DNA from: Flavobacterium sp. A45
GTDB taxonomy: Bacteria; Bacteroidota; Bacteroidia; Flavobacteriales; Flavobacteriaceae
Assembly: GCF_002001005.1 (NCBI RefSeq)
Contig: NZ_MUNX01000068.1
Location: 1-48,707 of the forward strand
Length of the DNA: 48,707 bases
Direction of reading: 5' to 3'
In this document: piece by piece, positions 1-8,077 of the stretch
Numbering within the stretch: position 1 is the stretch's first letter
How the letters are laid out: the number at the start of each line of letters is the position of its first letter
Translations under genes and position numbers: made by a program
Notes under the pieces: generated by a model
The model's database searches: none
What the model was told of the DNA's origin: nothing
Seen by the model: only the letters and a program-made list of their open reading frames with translations

Positions 1-58
1 ACTATAGAATTATGATTAGCATGAGATAAAATTAATAATTATTTTTTCTCATCGATGT

Positions 59-85
59 TAAAATTTAATTTATTTTTAAATTTTA
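59..85. terminator. AT-only inverted repeat, possible weak terminator
   Basis: Arms TAAAATTTAA (59-68) and TTAAATTTTA (76-85) are exact reverse complements around a 7-base loop. The repeat lies downstream of the minus-strand DUF3943 gene. There is no GC in the stem, so its strength as a terminator is doubtful. Bases 1-165 otherwise show nothing recognisable. Confidence 0.25.
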
Positions 86-165
86 TCGCATCAATTTGAA
101 TTAAATTTTTATTGAAAGAAATGATTTAATAAGATAATTGTCAGTGTGTTGAAAAAACTTATATA

Positions 166-1029
166 TTAAAATTGCATGTTGAAATTTAATCCCCAAATTG
201 CTTTATTAGCTCCTTTGTCAAAATCTATAGGAGCCAAACTTAATTGTGTTTTGGTTTTTTCTTTATAGCCAAAACTATCCAATAAGGTATTGAAAGGATC
301 CATTAAAAACAAAGAGGTATAACCTAGAAATTTTGAATTCAATACTTTTCGGTCGTGTCTTAAAATGCTTTTTTTGGCATAGAAAAAACCTTCACCAACC
401 ACAGATCCTAATACAGGAGTGATTATTAAATCCTGCTTGGATGGGATTTCGGCAAATGCTTCTATTCCGTATTCCCAAAAAAAAGTAGACATAAGAGTAG
501 AATATAAAAAGGACTCAAAAATATTAAAACCACTACTTCTGGCAGTCATATAATAAACTCCTCCAGAATAAGGATGCGTAATCCAGTTTAGAACCCAATC
601 ATCCTCATCCCAAACGGGGCCTGCTTTTACATTTTCCTTCCATTTATAAGCAATTCCATTTTCTTTCATTGCTTCTTTATCCCAATTGGTTACACTTTCT
701 GGCATCGCATACAGTACGCCAAACGCAATTACAGTAGCACCTACATACATGGCAGTATCATAACCCAACCTTGCGTAATCTCTTTTTACAGGAGGATATA
801 CAATGCTGTTTTGTAATACTTGGGTACTATCTCCAATGGTGAGTATATTGTAATTGTTTGTATTCTCAATAATTTCTTTTTGAGAATCAGAATAGGAAAT
901 TGTATTTTGGGTAAATGACAGAGGTAATTGATTCTGATCGGTTATTGGTTGTTCTGCCTGCTGAGCAAAAACCGTATTTCCAGAAAGTAAAATTATAAAG
1001 GCGTATAAAAAGGTTTTAATTAGATTCAT
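166..1029 (-). CDS. DUF3943 domain protein, secreted or envelope
   Basis: A protein of 287 residues with an N-terminal signal peptide (hydrophobic LYAFIILLSG, then VFAQ at about residues 19-22). The body carries the features of the DUF3943 family: a membrane-like YVGATVIAFGVLYAMPES segment, a WDEDDWVLNWITHPYSGG block, and a later helix-rich FFWEYGIEAF region. DUF3943 proteins are found in the envelope of Bacteroidota and have no known function. A longer frame would begin at a TTG at 1062, but the ATG at 1029 puts the signal peptide directly at the N terminus, so I chose that. The gene stands alone, with mnmE on the same strand about 530 bases upstream. Family assignment is by recognition; function is unknown. 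Confidence 0.8.
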   Translation of the reverse strand: MNLIKTFLYAFIILLSGNTVFAQQAEQPITDQNQLPLSFTQNTISYSDSQKEIIENTNNYNILTIGDSTQVLQNSIVYPPVKRDYARLGYDTAMYVGATVIAFGVLYAMPESVTNWDKEAMKENGIAYKWKENVKAGPVWDEDDWVLNWITHPYSGGVYYMTARSSGFNIFESFLYSTLMSTFFWEYGIEAFAEIPSKQDLIITPVLGSVVGEGFFYAKKSILRHDRKVLNSKFLGYTSLFLMDPFNTLLDSFGYKEKTKTQLSLAPIDFDKGANKAIWGLNFNMQF

Positions 1030-1427
1030 TTTGGATTTAAATGCTGTTAAAAAGAAGTCCAAATAAGTATTTGGTTTAAAATTATAAATAGTTTTTGCTC
1101 TTAAGACTATTGAATCACGATCCCTTTTTGATTTAAATTCTTCAGTTTTAAGCGCGGCAAATATAATTAATTAATAGGAATTAGGCAGGCATTTTTAAAT
1201 CTTAATCTTAAATTAATAATGAAAGTATTTTAAGTATTTCGGTTTCAATTCTACATGGTTAAATGGAGAGAATTGTATTTTTTGAACAGATATATATCTT
1301 ACCAGTTTTGTTACTATATGATTTTCCTTTGTTTATCAGCTAAAACACTATCGGAAAGTAACAACTCAACATTTAAGCGACTTTACAGACTATGGTAGCA
1401 TAAAATTCATGAAAAATCTGTGATTTG

Positions 1428-1457
1428 CAAAAGTAGTAATACAATTAGTAAAACAAA
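1428..1457 (-). promoter_or_regulatory. Candidate flavobacterial promoter upstream of DUF3943 gene
   Basis: On the minus strand there is TTTG (1457-1454), an 18-base spacer, and TACTTTTG (1435-1428), a full match to TTTG/TAnnTTTG. It would give a 5' leader of about 390 bases, which is long. A second -7-like box, TATATTTG at 1165-1158, is nearer but has no clear -33 partner. The 1030-1557 gap otherwise shows no gene. Confidence 0.35.
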
Positions 1458-1557
1458 TATGGTAAATGAAGGATAAACAAAGTTATCTATCAATACATAG
1501 AAATCTCTTTGTTTATAACACTTGGAACGTAGTAATATGGTGGTTTGTAATATATAG

Positions 1558-2946
1558 TTACTTCCCGATGCAGAAATTAGCAAAGATATTACCCAACAAC
1601 TCGTCGTTCGTGACTTGACCTGTGATCATTCCGAATTGATACAATGCTTCTTTAATATCAAGCGCCATAAGGTCACTGGAAAGATTGGTTTCCAGTCCGA
1701 ATTTCACTTTCTGAATTTCATCCAGTGCTTTGAGTAGTGAATCGTAATGTCTGGTATTGGTGACGATGGTTTCGTTATTACGCAAAGCGCCTGTGTTTAC
1801 AAAAGAAAGAAGTTGATTTTTAAGTTCATCAACGCCTAGTTTTTCTTTAGCAGAAATCAGTAAAATTTCAGGAATTTCAGTTTTGATATTTTTAATTTCC
1901 GCTTCGGTAAGTTTATCGGCTTTGTTTCCAATAATGACTAACGGTTTCAACGGAAACTGATTTTTTATTTTTTCTAATTCTACTTTTAATTTTAGTCCTG
2001 AAACTTTAAATTCCGAGCTGTCAAAAAGAAAAACAACAACCTGAGCCTGCTCGATTTTTTCGAACGTTTTTTTAATTCCAATACTTTCAACCACATCAAC
2101 AGTTTCGCGTATTCCAGCTGTATCGATGAATCTAAAACCAATACCGCCGATAACTAATTCATCTTCAATTGTATCACGAGTAGTCCCGGCAATTTCCGAA
2201 ACGATAGCGCGTTCCTCATTCAGTAAAGCATTTAATAGCGTTGATTTCCCAACATTAGGTTCGCCGACAATTGCCACCGGAATTCCGTTTTTAATGACAT
2301 TCCCAACTGCAAATGAATCGATTAATCGCTTGAGAACAAACTCAATTCGGTTCAATAATTCATGAAATTGGGTTCTGTCTGCAAATTCTACATCTTCTTC
2401 TGCAAAGTCCAATTCAAGTTCGATGAGTGAGGCAAAATTCAACAGTTCCTCACGTAGTTTGGCAATTTCGTTCGAGAAACCACCACGCATTTGTTGCATC
2501 GCAATTTGGTGCGAGGCTTCATTATCGGAGGAAATCAAATCGGCAACGGCTTCGGCTTGTGATAAATCCAATTTTCCGTTCAGGAAAGCTCTAAGTGTAA
2601 ATTCCCCAGCATCCGCCATTCTACATCCTTTTCGTAATAATAACTGAATAATTTGCTGCTGAATATAGGTAGAACCGTGACATGAAATCTCAATAGTATT
2701 TTCGCCTGTATAAGAATTCGGACCTATAAAAATTGAAACTAAAACTTCATCAAATGTTTTTGAATCATCAACAATATGACCCAAATGTAGTGTATGGGTT
2801 TTTTGCTTTGTTAAATCTTTGTTTTTTATGGATCGAAAAACCGAGTGTCCTATAGTAATGGCATCTTCGCCAGAAATTCGAATTACGGCAATGGCTCCTG
2901 CTCCAGAAGGAGTGGCTAGAGCAACTATAGAATCGTTTTGGATCAT
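1558..2946 (-). CDS. mnmE: tRNA modification GTPase MnmE
   Basis: MnmE works with MnmG to install the 5-carboxymethylaminomethyl group on the wobble uridine of certain tRNAs, using a folate one-carbon unit and GTP hydrolysis in the cytoplasm. The 462-residue protein has the expected layout: an N-terminal folate-binding domain (about 1-120), a helical domain, and an inserted G domain with GEPNVGKS (228-235), GTTRD (254-258), DTAG (275-278) and NKAD (341-344). It ends in the family's C-terminal CIGK with the catalytic Cys459. Length is normal. The frame extends to a TTG at 2964, but that TTG lies inside the -7 promoter box, and MIQNDSIVALATPSG is the usual family start, so the ATG at 2946 is used. 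Confidence 0.97.
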   Translation of the reverse strand: MIQNDSIVALATPSGAGAIAVIRISGEDAITIGHSVFRSIKNKDLTKQKTHTLHLGHIVDDSKTFDEVLVSIFIGPNSYTGENTIEISCHGSTYIQQQIIQLLLRKGCRMADAGEFTLRAFLNGKLDLSQAEAVADLISSDNEASHQIAMQQMRGGFSNEIAKLREELLNFASLIELELDFAEEDVEFADRTQFHELLNRIEFVLKRLIDSFAVGNVIKNGIPVAIVGEPNVGKSTLLNALLNEERAIVSEIAGTTRDTIEDELVIGGIGFRFIDTAGIRETVDVVESIGIKKTFEKIEQAQVVVFLFDSSEFKVSGLKLKVELEKIKNQFPLKPLVIIGNKADKLTEAEIKNIKTEIPEILLISAKEKLGVDELKNQLLSFVNTGALRNNETIVTNTRHYDSLLKALDEIQKVKFGLETNLSSDLMALDIKEALYQFGMITGQVTNDELLGNIFANFCIGK

Positions 2947-2961
2947 AACAAAAAATTTATG

Positions 2962-2991
2962 CAAAAGTAAGCAAAACTTACCACCTTACAA
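2962..2991 (-). promoter_or_regulatory. mnmE promoter, TTG-N19-TACTTTTG
   Basis: On the minus strand, TTG at 2991-2989, a 19-base spacer and TACTTTTG at 2969-2962 match the flavobacterial -33/-7 consensus. Transcription would start at about 2956, only about 10 bases before the ATG at 2946. This rules out the upstream TTG as the mnmE start. Confidence 0.7.
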
Positions 2992-3121
2992 GTCTTCAAA
3001 ATCAATGCATTTTATGTTATTTTTTTATTAATTATAAATCAAAATGACAATTATCATGCTTTATTTTTAGAAGTTTTGTAACTTTATATACATTATTGAT
3101 ATTCAGTAAATTAATTGCCAT

Positions 3122-3949
3122 ATGAAAAAAATATTGTTCCCTACAGATTTTTCAGAAGTTTCAAAAAACGCCTTTATATACGCCTTAAAATTAGCCGATG
3201 CCATTGATGCCGAAATTATTACATTGCATGTTTATGAATTGGATTCGCCTGCTTATTTAGATGTTTCCATATACCTGCAGGATATTTATGAATATGAAGA
3301 GTTAAGTGATTTCGAAAATTATAAAGACGAAGTTCCCGTTTTAAGAAACATAGCCGAAGAGAATGATTTAGGACATATAAAAATGAGTAACGTTCTCATA
3401 CAAGGTTTTTTGGTAAAAGAAGTTGTTAAGCTTTCCAAAGAGGAAAACATAGACTTTATCGTTATGGGAACCAAAGGAGTTACCCATTTGCGGGAAGTGT
3501 TTTTGGGAACCGTGGCTACAAAAATAATGAATGAAAGCAATACCACAGTTTTGGCCATTCCAGAAAAATGTAATTATGTACCTATTAGTAAAATATTGTT
3601 TAATACAAGATTTCATATGGACGACATCGAGCCATTAAAAAAAGTGGTGGCTTTGGCAAATGTGTTTCATTCACACGTAGATTGTCTGAACGTAAAACCA
3701 CCGCACACAGTCTACACAGACGATTTTGTGGTCGATTTTAAAAACGTTTTCAAAGAGCAGAATATTTCTTTTCATTCCGTTTTGGGTGATGATATTGAAG
3801 GTGAAATTTTAAATTTCATAAATCAAAATAAAATAGACATGATTGCCATTCATGAAAGACACAGAGGTTTTTTTGATAAACTTTTTCAGATAAGTCTTTC
3901 AAAAAAACTAACATTTACGATCCCTATTCCAATTTTGTCAGTTCATTAA
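3122..3949 (+). CDS. Universal stress protein, tandem UspA domains (copy 1)
   Basis: A 275-residue cytoplasmic protein made of two UspA folds. The first (about 1-145) starts KKILFPTDFSE and carries an intact ATP-binding motif G-x2-G-x9-G-T at G116, G119, G129, T130. The second half (about 150-275) is more diverged and lacks a clear copy of that motif. Double-domain Usp proteins of this size are common in Bacteroidota and are usually linked to stress survival; the client here is unknown. A paralogue begins 51 bases after the stop, so the two are probably co-transcribed. No convincing TAnnTTTG promoter is visible just upstream. Confidence 0.9.
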   Translation: MKKILFPTDFSEVSKNAFIYALKLADAIDAEIITLHVYELDSPAYLDVSIYLQDIYEYEELSDFENYKDEVPVLRNIAEENDLGHIKMSNVLIQGFLVKEVVKLSKEENIDFIVMGTKGVTHLREVFLGTVATKIMNESNTTVLAIPEKCNYVPISKILFNTRFHMDDIEPLKKVVALANVFHSHVDCLNVKPPHTVYTDDFVVDFKNVFKEQNISFHSVLGDDIEGEILNFINQNKIDMIAIHERHRGFFDKLFQISLSKKLTFTIPIPILSVH

Positions 3950-4000
3950 ACTTTCCAGAGAGAATCTCTTATCTTAAATTAAACGTAAAATTTCATAGTA

Positions 4001-4834
4001 ATGAAAAAGATTTTATTTCCCACCGATTTTTCCGAAGTCGCCAATAATGCTTTTATCCATGCATTAGAATTTGCAAAAATTGTAAATGGAGAGCTGTTGT
4101 TATTGCATACTTTCGAATTGCCTATTGTTGATAATCAATTTATTCCTGATAACTATTATAATATTTTTGATTCATTGCAATTGGCACAATTTGACATGTT
4201 CAAAGAAGAAATTCCTAAACTGAGAGAACTGGCCAAGAAAAAACACTTGGATCATATTAAATTAAGCCACAGACTTATGGATGGCGATCTGATTTATGCC
4301 ATTAAAAAAGTTGTTAAAGAAGAAAATATAAATTTCATCGTGATGGGTACATCTGGCTCGACAGGATGGGAGTCCTTTTTTGTTGGATCCAATACGGGAT
4401 CAGTGGTTACAGCTGTTGATGTTCCTGTTCTTAGTGTACCAGTGGAATCCCAATTTGATAAGATTAAAACCATTGGTTTTACGACCCGATTTAGGGATAA
4501 AGACAAAGCGCCATTAAGAGAAGTTATCAAAATTGCCAAAAAGACATTTGCTGTCGTGAAATGTTTGTATGTCAAAACCAGCAAGTCCGATGTTTCGGAG
4601 GCAACAATAAATGAATGGAAGACAGAATTCGAAAACGAACCTGTTAAATTTTCAATTGTAAACAGTGATCTCGTTAAAGAAACCATATTGGATTTCGTAT
4701 CCCATAAAAATATTGATATTTTGGCTATGATTACCCATAAACGAAATTTCTTCTCTGAGTTGTTCAGTCCAAGTCTTACCCAAAAATTGTCTAATATTTC
4801 AATTGTGCCAATATTGGCGATGCACGAGGAATAG
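4001..4834 (+). CDS. Universal stress protein, tandem UspA domains (copy 2)
   Basis: A 277-residue paralogue of the preceding gene with nearly the same first residues (KKILFPTDFSEV) and the same layout. Its ATP motif G-x2-G-x9-G-S sits at exactly the same positions (G116, G119, G129, S130), so the first domain should bind nucleotide. The C-terminal UspA domain again lacks the loop. The pair clearly arose by duplication and has since diverged strongly outside the motifs. No promoter is visible in the 51-base gap, which supports co-transcription with copy 1. The specific role is unknown. Confidence 0.9.
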   Translation: MKKILFPTDFSEVANNAFIHALEFAKIVNGELLLLHTFELPIVDNQFIPDNYYNIFDSLQLAQFDMFKEEIPKLRELAKKKHLDHIKLSHRLMDGDLIYAIKKVVKEENINFIVMGTSGSTGWESFFVGSNTGSVVTAVDVPVLSVPVESQFDKIKTIGFTTRFRDKDKAPLREVIKIAKKTFAVVKCLYVKTSKSDVSEATINEWKTEFENEPVKFSIVNSDLVKETILDFVSHKNIDILAMITHKRNFFSELFSPSLTQKLSNISIVPILAMHEE

Positions 4835-4863
4835 ATTTAAGATTACATATTTTTTAGTTTTAC

Positions 4864-4886
4864 CATTGATATTGTCATTGATATTG
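4864..4886 (+). repeat. Tandem 11-base direct repeat in promoter
   Basis: CATTGATATTG occurs at 4864-4874 and again at 4876-4886. The second copy contains the TTG that serves as the -33 element of the MutS-like gene. It could be a regulator site or chance in AT-rich DNA. Confidence 0.4.
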
Positions 4887-4908
4887 CGATTTCCATTCCC
4901 TACATTTG
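4878..4908 (+). promoter_or_regulatory. Promoter of MutS-like gene, TTG-N20-TACATTTG
   Basis: TTG at 4878-4880, a 20-base spacer and TACATTTG at 4901-4908 match the flavobacterial consensus. The predicted start near 4914 lies about 14 bases before the ATG at 4928. Confidence 0.65.
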
Positions 4909-4927
4909 TATATCATTAAATCAAAAG

Positions 4928-6700
4928 ATGGAAATATATAAAAGCAATAGTAAAAACTATTCACAGGAATTAAAAGCAATCAATACTAAATACAATAAAA
5001 TTAGTTTTTTTAGATTCATTAGTATTTTATTTTTTTTAGCAAGCTTATTTTATTACATAAAAACCAGCGAATCAGTATTTGTTATAATGGCAATTGTACT
5101 GTTTACTGGTTTTATTATTTTGATGCGAATTCATTCTAAATTATCATTTCAAAAAAAGATAAAAAGCGCGTTGGTTGATATCAATGAAAATGAAATTACT
5201 TATTTAGAAAGAAAAGCAATGCCTTTTGAAAATGGTGCCGAATTCAATGATTTTCATCACCCGTATGCTTATGATTTGGATATCTTTGGAGCGCATTCGT
5301 TGTTTCAAAATCTAAACAGAACCGCCACTTTTATTGGTAAAAAAACTTTAGCGAAACAGCTATTGACACTTTTGCCAAATGTTGAAATTCTAATGAATCA
5401 CAAAGCGGTTAATGAATTAAAAGATAAATTAAATTGGCGTCAGGAGTTTTTGGCTATCGCTAAAGTTGGACAGGACAGTGAAACATTTTATAAAACCTTG
5501 TTACAATGGAGAGTATATAATAGTAAACCATTGTCTAAAGCAGCTGTGATAATTTCGTATTTATTTCCAGCACTTTTTGTGAGTTGCCTTATGGGGTATT
5601 TGTTGACTTCAAACATGGTTTTTCTGAAATATTCCTCTTTTTTGTTTGTAATTAATTTAGGTGTTTTGGGTAATTTTACAAAACGGATTCAAATGGAAAT
5701 TGCTCATTCCGAAAACATCAATACAATAATTAGTCAATACAGTTTATTGGTTCAAAAAATTGAAAACGAAAATTTTAAGTCAGATAAACTGAAAGAGTTA
5801 CAGCAAAAATTAAACTTTCAAAACCAAAAGGCGAGTGAACATCTTCAAAAACTAGCGGAGTTGTTTTCTAATATGGAAACTATTGGGAATTTTGTTACTG
5901 CTTTATTATTTAACGGAACATTTCTTTTTAATCTCCACGTTTTAAAAGCGATGATTGCTTGGAAAAAAGAACATGCAGAGGTTTTGGAAGAATGGTTAGA
6001 AGTTATTGGAGAGTTTGAAATGCTCAATAGTTTGGCAAATTTTGCGTATAATAATCCAGATTTTGTGTATCCAACATTGAATACCAATTATGAGATTGAT
6101 TTTTCCAATTTAAGCCATCCTTTATTAAATCCAGCGACTAGAGTAGGGAATGAGGTGCAATTTCAGCCACAATCGTTTATGATATTAACCGGCTCGAACA
6201 TGTCGGGAAAAAGTACTTTCTTGCGTAGTTTAGGAGTAAATATGGTACTTACGGGAATGGGTTCACCAGTATGTGCGAGTCAGGCCAATGTTCATCCGTT
6301 GCCGGTTTTAGTCTCCATGCGACTCTCGGATTCATTATCTGACAGTGAGTCTTATTTCTTTGCCGAAATCAAGCGTTTAAAACAAATTATGGACGAATTG
6401 GAAGAGAATCCTGCATTTGTTCTTTTGGACGAAATCCTGCGAGGTACCAACTCGGATGACAAACGTAACGGAACAATCGAAGTAGTCAAAAAAGTAATTG
6501 CCAAAAAAGCAATCGGAGCCATCGCCACACACGATATAGAGGTTTGTCTGACCACAAATGAATTTCCTGATATTCTTACCAACAAATGCTTTGAAGTTGA
6601 AATCAGCAACAACGAATTGCATTTTGACTACACTCTTCGTGACGGCATTTGCAAAAATAAAAGTGCCACTTTCTTGATGAAGAAAATGGGGGTTATTTAG
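4928..6700 (+). CDS. Membrane-anchored MutS-like ATPase
   Basis: A 590-residue protein whose C-terminal third is a MutS domain V ATPase: Walker A GSNMSGKST at 422-430 and Walker B VLLDE with D501 and E502, followed by RGTNSDD and an ATHD motif. Upstream there is a MutS core-like helical region with lever helices. It lacks the mismatch-binding and connector domains of MutS and the Smr domain of MutS2. Instead the N-terminal part has two hydrophobic segments at about 27-64 and two more near 205-248, so it is probably anchored in the inner membrane. Such proteins are often annotated simply as MutS in Bacteroidota. A role in mismatch repair should not be assumed; the substrate is unknown. Confidence 0.85.
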   Translation: MEIYKSNSKNYSQELKAINTKYNKISFFRFISILFFLASLFYYIKTSESVFVIMAIVLFTGFIILMRIHSKLSFQKKIKSALVDINENEITYLERKAMPFENGAEFNDFHHPYAYDLDIFGAHSLFQNLNRTATFIGKKTLAKQLLTLLPNVEILMNHKAVNELKDKLNWRQEFLAIAKVGQDSETFYKTLLQWRVYNSKPLSKAAVIISYLFPALFVSCLMGYLLTSNMVFLKYSSFLFVINLGVLGNFTKRIQMEIAHSENINTIISQYSLLVQKIENENFKSDKLKELQQKLNFQNQKASEHLQKLAELFSNMETIGNFVTALLFNGTFLFNLHVLKAMIAWKKEHAEVLEEWLEVIGEFEMLNSLANFAYNNPDFVYPTLNTNYEIDFSNLSHPLLNPATRVGNEVQFQPQSFMILTGSNMSGKSTFLRSLGVNMVLTGMGSPVCASQANVHPLPVLVSMRLSDSLSDSESYFFAEIKRLKQIMDELEENPAFVLLDEILRGTNSDDKRNGTIEVVKKVIAKKAIGAIATHDIEVCLTTNEFPDILTNKCFEVEISNNELHFDYTLRDGICKNKSATFLMKKMGVI

Positions 6701-6719
6701 AGTGGTCAGTTGCTATTAT

Positions 6720-6748
6720 CTTTGTTAAAGTTTGAAACTTTGACAAAG
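6720..6748 (+). terminator. Stem-loop after MutS-like gene
   Basis: CTTTGTTAAAG pairs with CTTTGACAAAG (one G-U pair) and the arms continue inward as TTT/AAA, 20 bases after the stop. No strong T-run follows on the plus strand, so it may slow transcription or protect the 3' end rather than act as a classic terminator. Confidence 0.5.
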
Positions 6749-6768
6749 ATTTTCGCTTGAGGCTACCC

Positions 6769-6803
6769 AAAAAAAAACCAAAACTCTGGTTAGGAATTTT
6801 GGT
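6769..6803 (-). terminator. Intrinsic terminator of dnaN
   Basis: On the minus strand, ACCAAAA (6803-6797) pairs with TTTTGGT (6783-6777) across a 13-base loop and is followed by a run of T (plus-strand A-run 6769-6777). It lies about 50 bases beyond the dnaN stop. Confidence 0.65.
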
Positions 6804-6851
6804 CTTTTCAAATATAAAAATGGTTTTGGTTAGTTTAGTATTTTGAAGTAA

Positions 6852-7970
6852 CTAGCTGTTTAGCATAACTGGCATCACAAGCATTGTTACGGTTTCGCCT
6901 TCTTCTAGTCCATCTATTGGAGTTAGGATTCCGGCTCTGTTTGGTAATGACATTTCGAGCATAATCATGTCTGATTGTAGGTTGTTCAACATTTCGGTTA
7001 AGAAACGAGAGTTGAAACCTATTTGCATATCGTCTCCTTGGTAATCACAAGTCAATCTTTCTTCGGCTTTGTTGGAGTAGTCGATATCTTCGGCAGAAAT
7101 GTTTAATTCGGCTCCTGCAACTTTCAAACGAATTTGGTGTGTTGTTTTGTTAGAGAAAATTGCAACACGACGTACTGAACTCAAGAATTGAGAACGATCC
7201 ATTATCAATTTGTTTGGATTTTCTTTTGGGATAACCGCTTCGTAGTTAGGGTATTTTCCATCGATTAAACGACATAATAAAATGTAGTTGTCGAAAGAGA
7301 AAGTAGCATTAGAATCGTTGTATTCTATTTTTACTTCAGCATCTGAGCTGCTTAGGATACTTTTTAAAATAGTCAAAGGTTTCTTTGGCATAATAAATTC
7401 AGCCACTTGAGATGCTTTTACATCAGAGCGAGCGTATTTTACTAATTTGTGAGCATCTGTTGCTACAAAAATCAAGCCTTCTGGAGAAAATTGGAAGAAA
7501 ACCCCAGACATTACTGGACGCAAATCGTCGTTTCCTGCTGCGAAGATAGTTTTGCTGACAGCAGTCGCCAAAACATCTGCAGGTACTAGAGTTACCGATG
7601 GGTTGTCTAAGTTTACTGATTTTGGGAATTCTTCTCCTGGAGCATATGCCAAAGCATATTTTCCTGAGTTTGAACTAATTTCTATAGTGCTGTTTTCTTC
7701 AACTGTGAAAGTTAAAGGTTGCTCTGGAAAGGTTTTAAGGATTTCCAATAATAATTTTGCAGGTACTGCAACACTTCCTTTACTTTTGGAGTCGATGGCC
7801 AATGTAGCAGACATAGTAGTCTCCAAATCGGATGCCGAAACAGTTAATTCGTTATTATTTAATTCAAATAAGAAGTTATCCAAAATTGGCAAAGTGTTGT
7901 TACTGTTGATAACGCTACCTAAAACTTGTAATTGTTTTAATAAGTACGAACTCGATACTATAAATTTCAT
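6852..7970 (-). CDS. dnaN: DNA polymerase III beta sliding clamp
   Basis: The clamp that tethers the replicative polymerase to DNA and serves as docking site for repair and replication partners. The 372-residue length and three repeated clamp folds (about 1-120, 128-245, 246-372) are normal. Recognisable family features are the start MKFIVSSSYLLKQL, FAAGNDDLRPVMSGVFFQF opening domain 2, DGKYPNYEAVIP in the middle and the C-terminal MLVMPVML strand, which contributes to the partner-binding groove. The gene has its own promoter and terminator and follows gldG on the same strand; no dnaA or recF lies nearby, as is usual for this group. Confidence 0.97.
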   Translation of the reverse strand: MKFIVSSSYLLKQLQVLGSVINSNNTLPILDNFLFELNNNELTVSASDLETTMSATLAIDSKSKGSVAVPAKLLLEILKTFPEQPLTFTVEENSTIEISSNSGKYALAYAPGEEFPKSVNLDNPSVTLVPADVLATAVSKTIFAAGNDDLRPVMSGVFFQFSPEGLIFVATDAHKLVKYARSDVKASQVAEFIMPKKPLTILKSILSSSDAEVKIEYNDSNATFSFDNYILLCRLIDGKYPNYEAVIPKENPNKLIMDRSQFLSSVRRVAIFSNKTTHQIRLKVAGAELNISAEDIDYSNKAEERLTCDYQGDDMQIGFNSRFLTEMLNNLQSDMIMLEMSLPNRAGILTPIDGLEEGETVTMLVMPVMLNS

Positions 7971-8030
7971 CTGTATTGTTTTGTTTTTAATGGTGTGCTT
8001 TTTCTGAACTAAAATTTAGAATACACTTTA

Positions 8031-8063
8031 CAAATATATTGTAAACTATTCTAGTATTGCAAA
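8031..8063 (-). promoter_or_regulatory. dnaN promoter, TTTG-N21-TATATTTG
   Basis: On the minus strand, TTTG at 8063-8060, a 21-base spacer and TATATTTG at 8038-8031. The predicted start near 8025 gives a leader of about 55 bases before the ATG at 7970. The promoter lies in the gap after gldG, so dnaN need not depend on the gld transcript. Confidence 0.7.
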
Positions 8064-8077
8064 TTTTTTATTAACAT

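Noticed and set aside
7552..8007. A 151-codon plus-strand frame over the dnaN start
   Set aside because: It is antisense to dnaN and runs only because of AT-rich codon bias; no motif or upstream signal.
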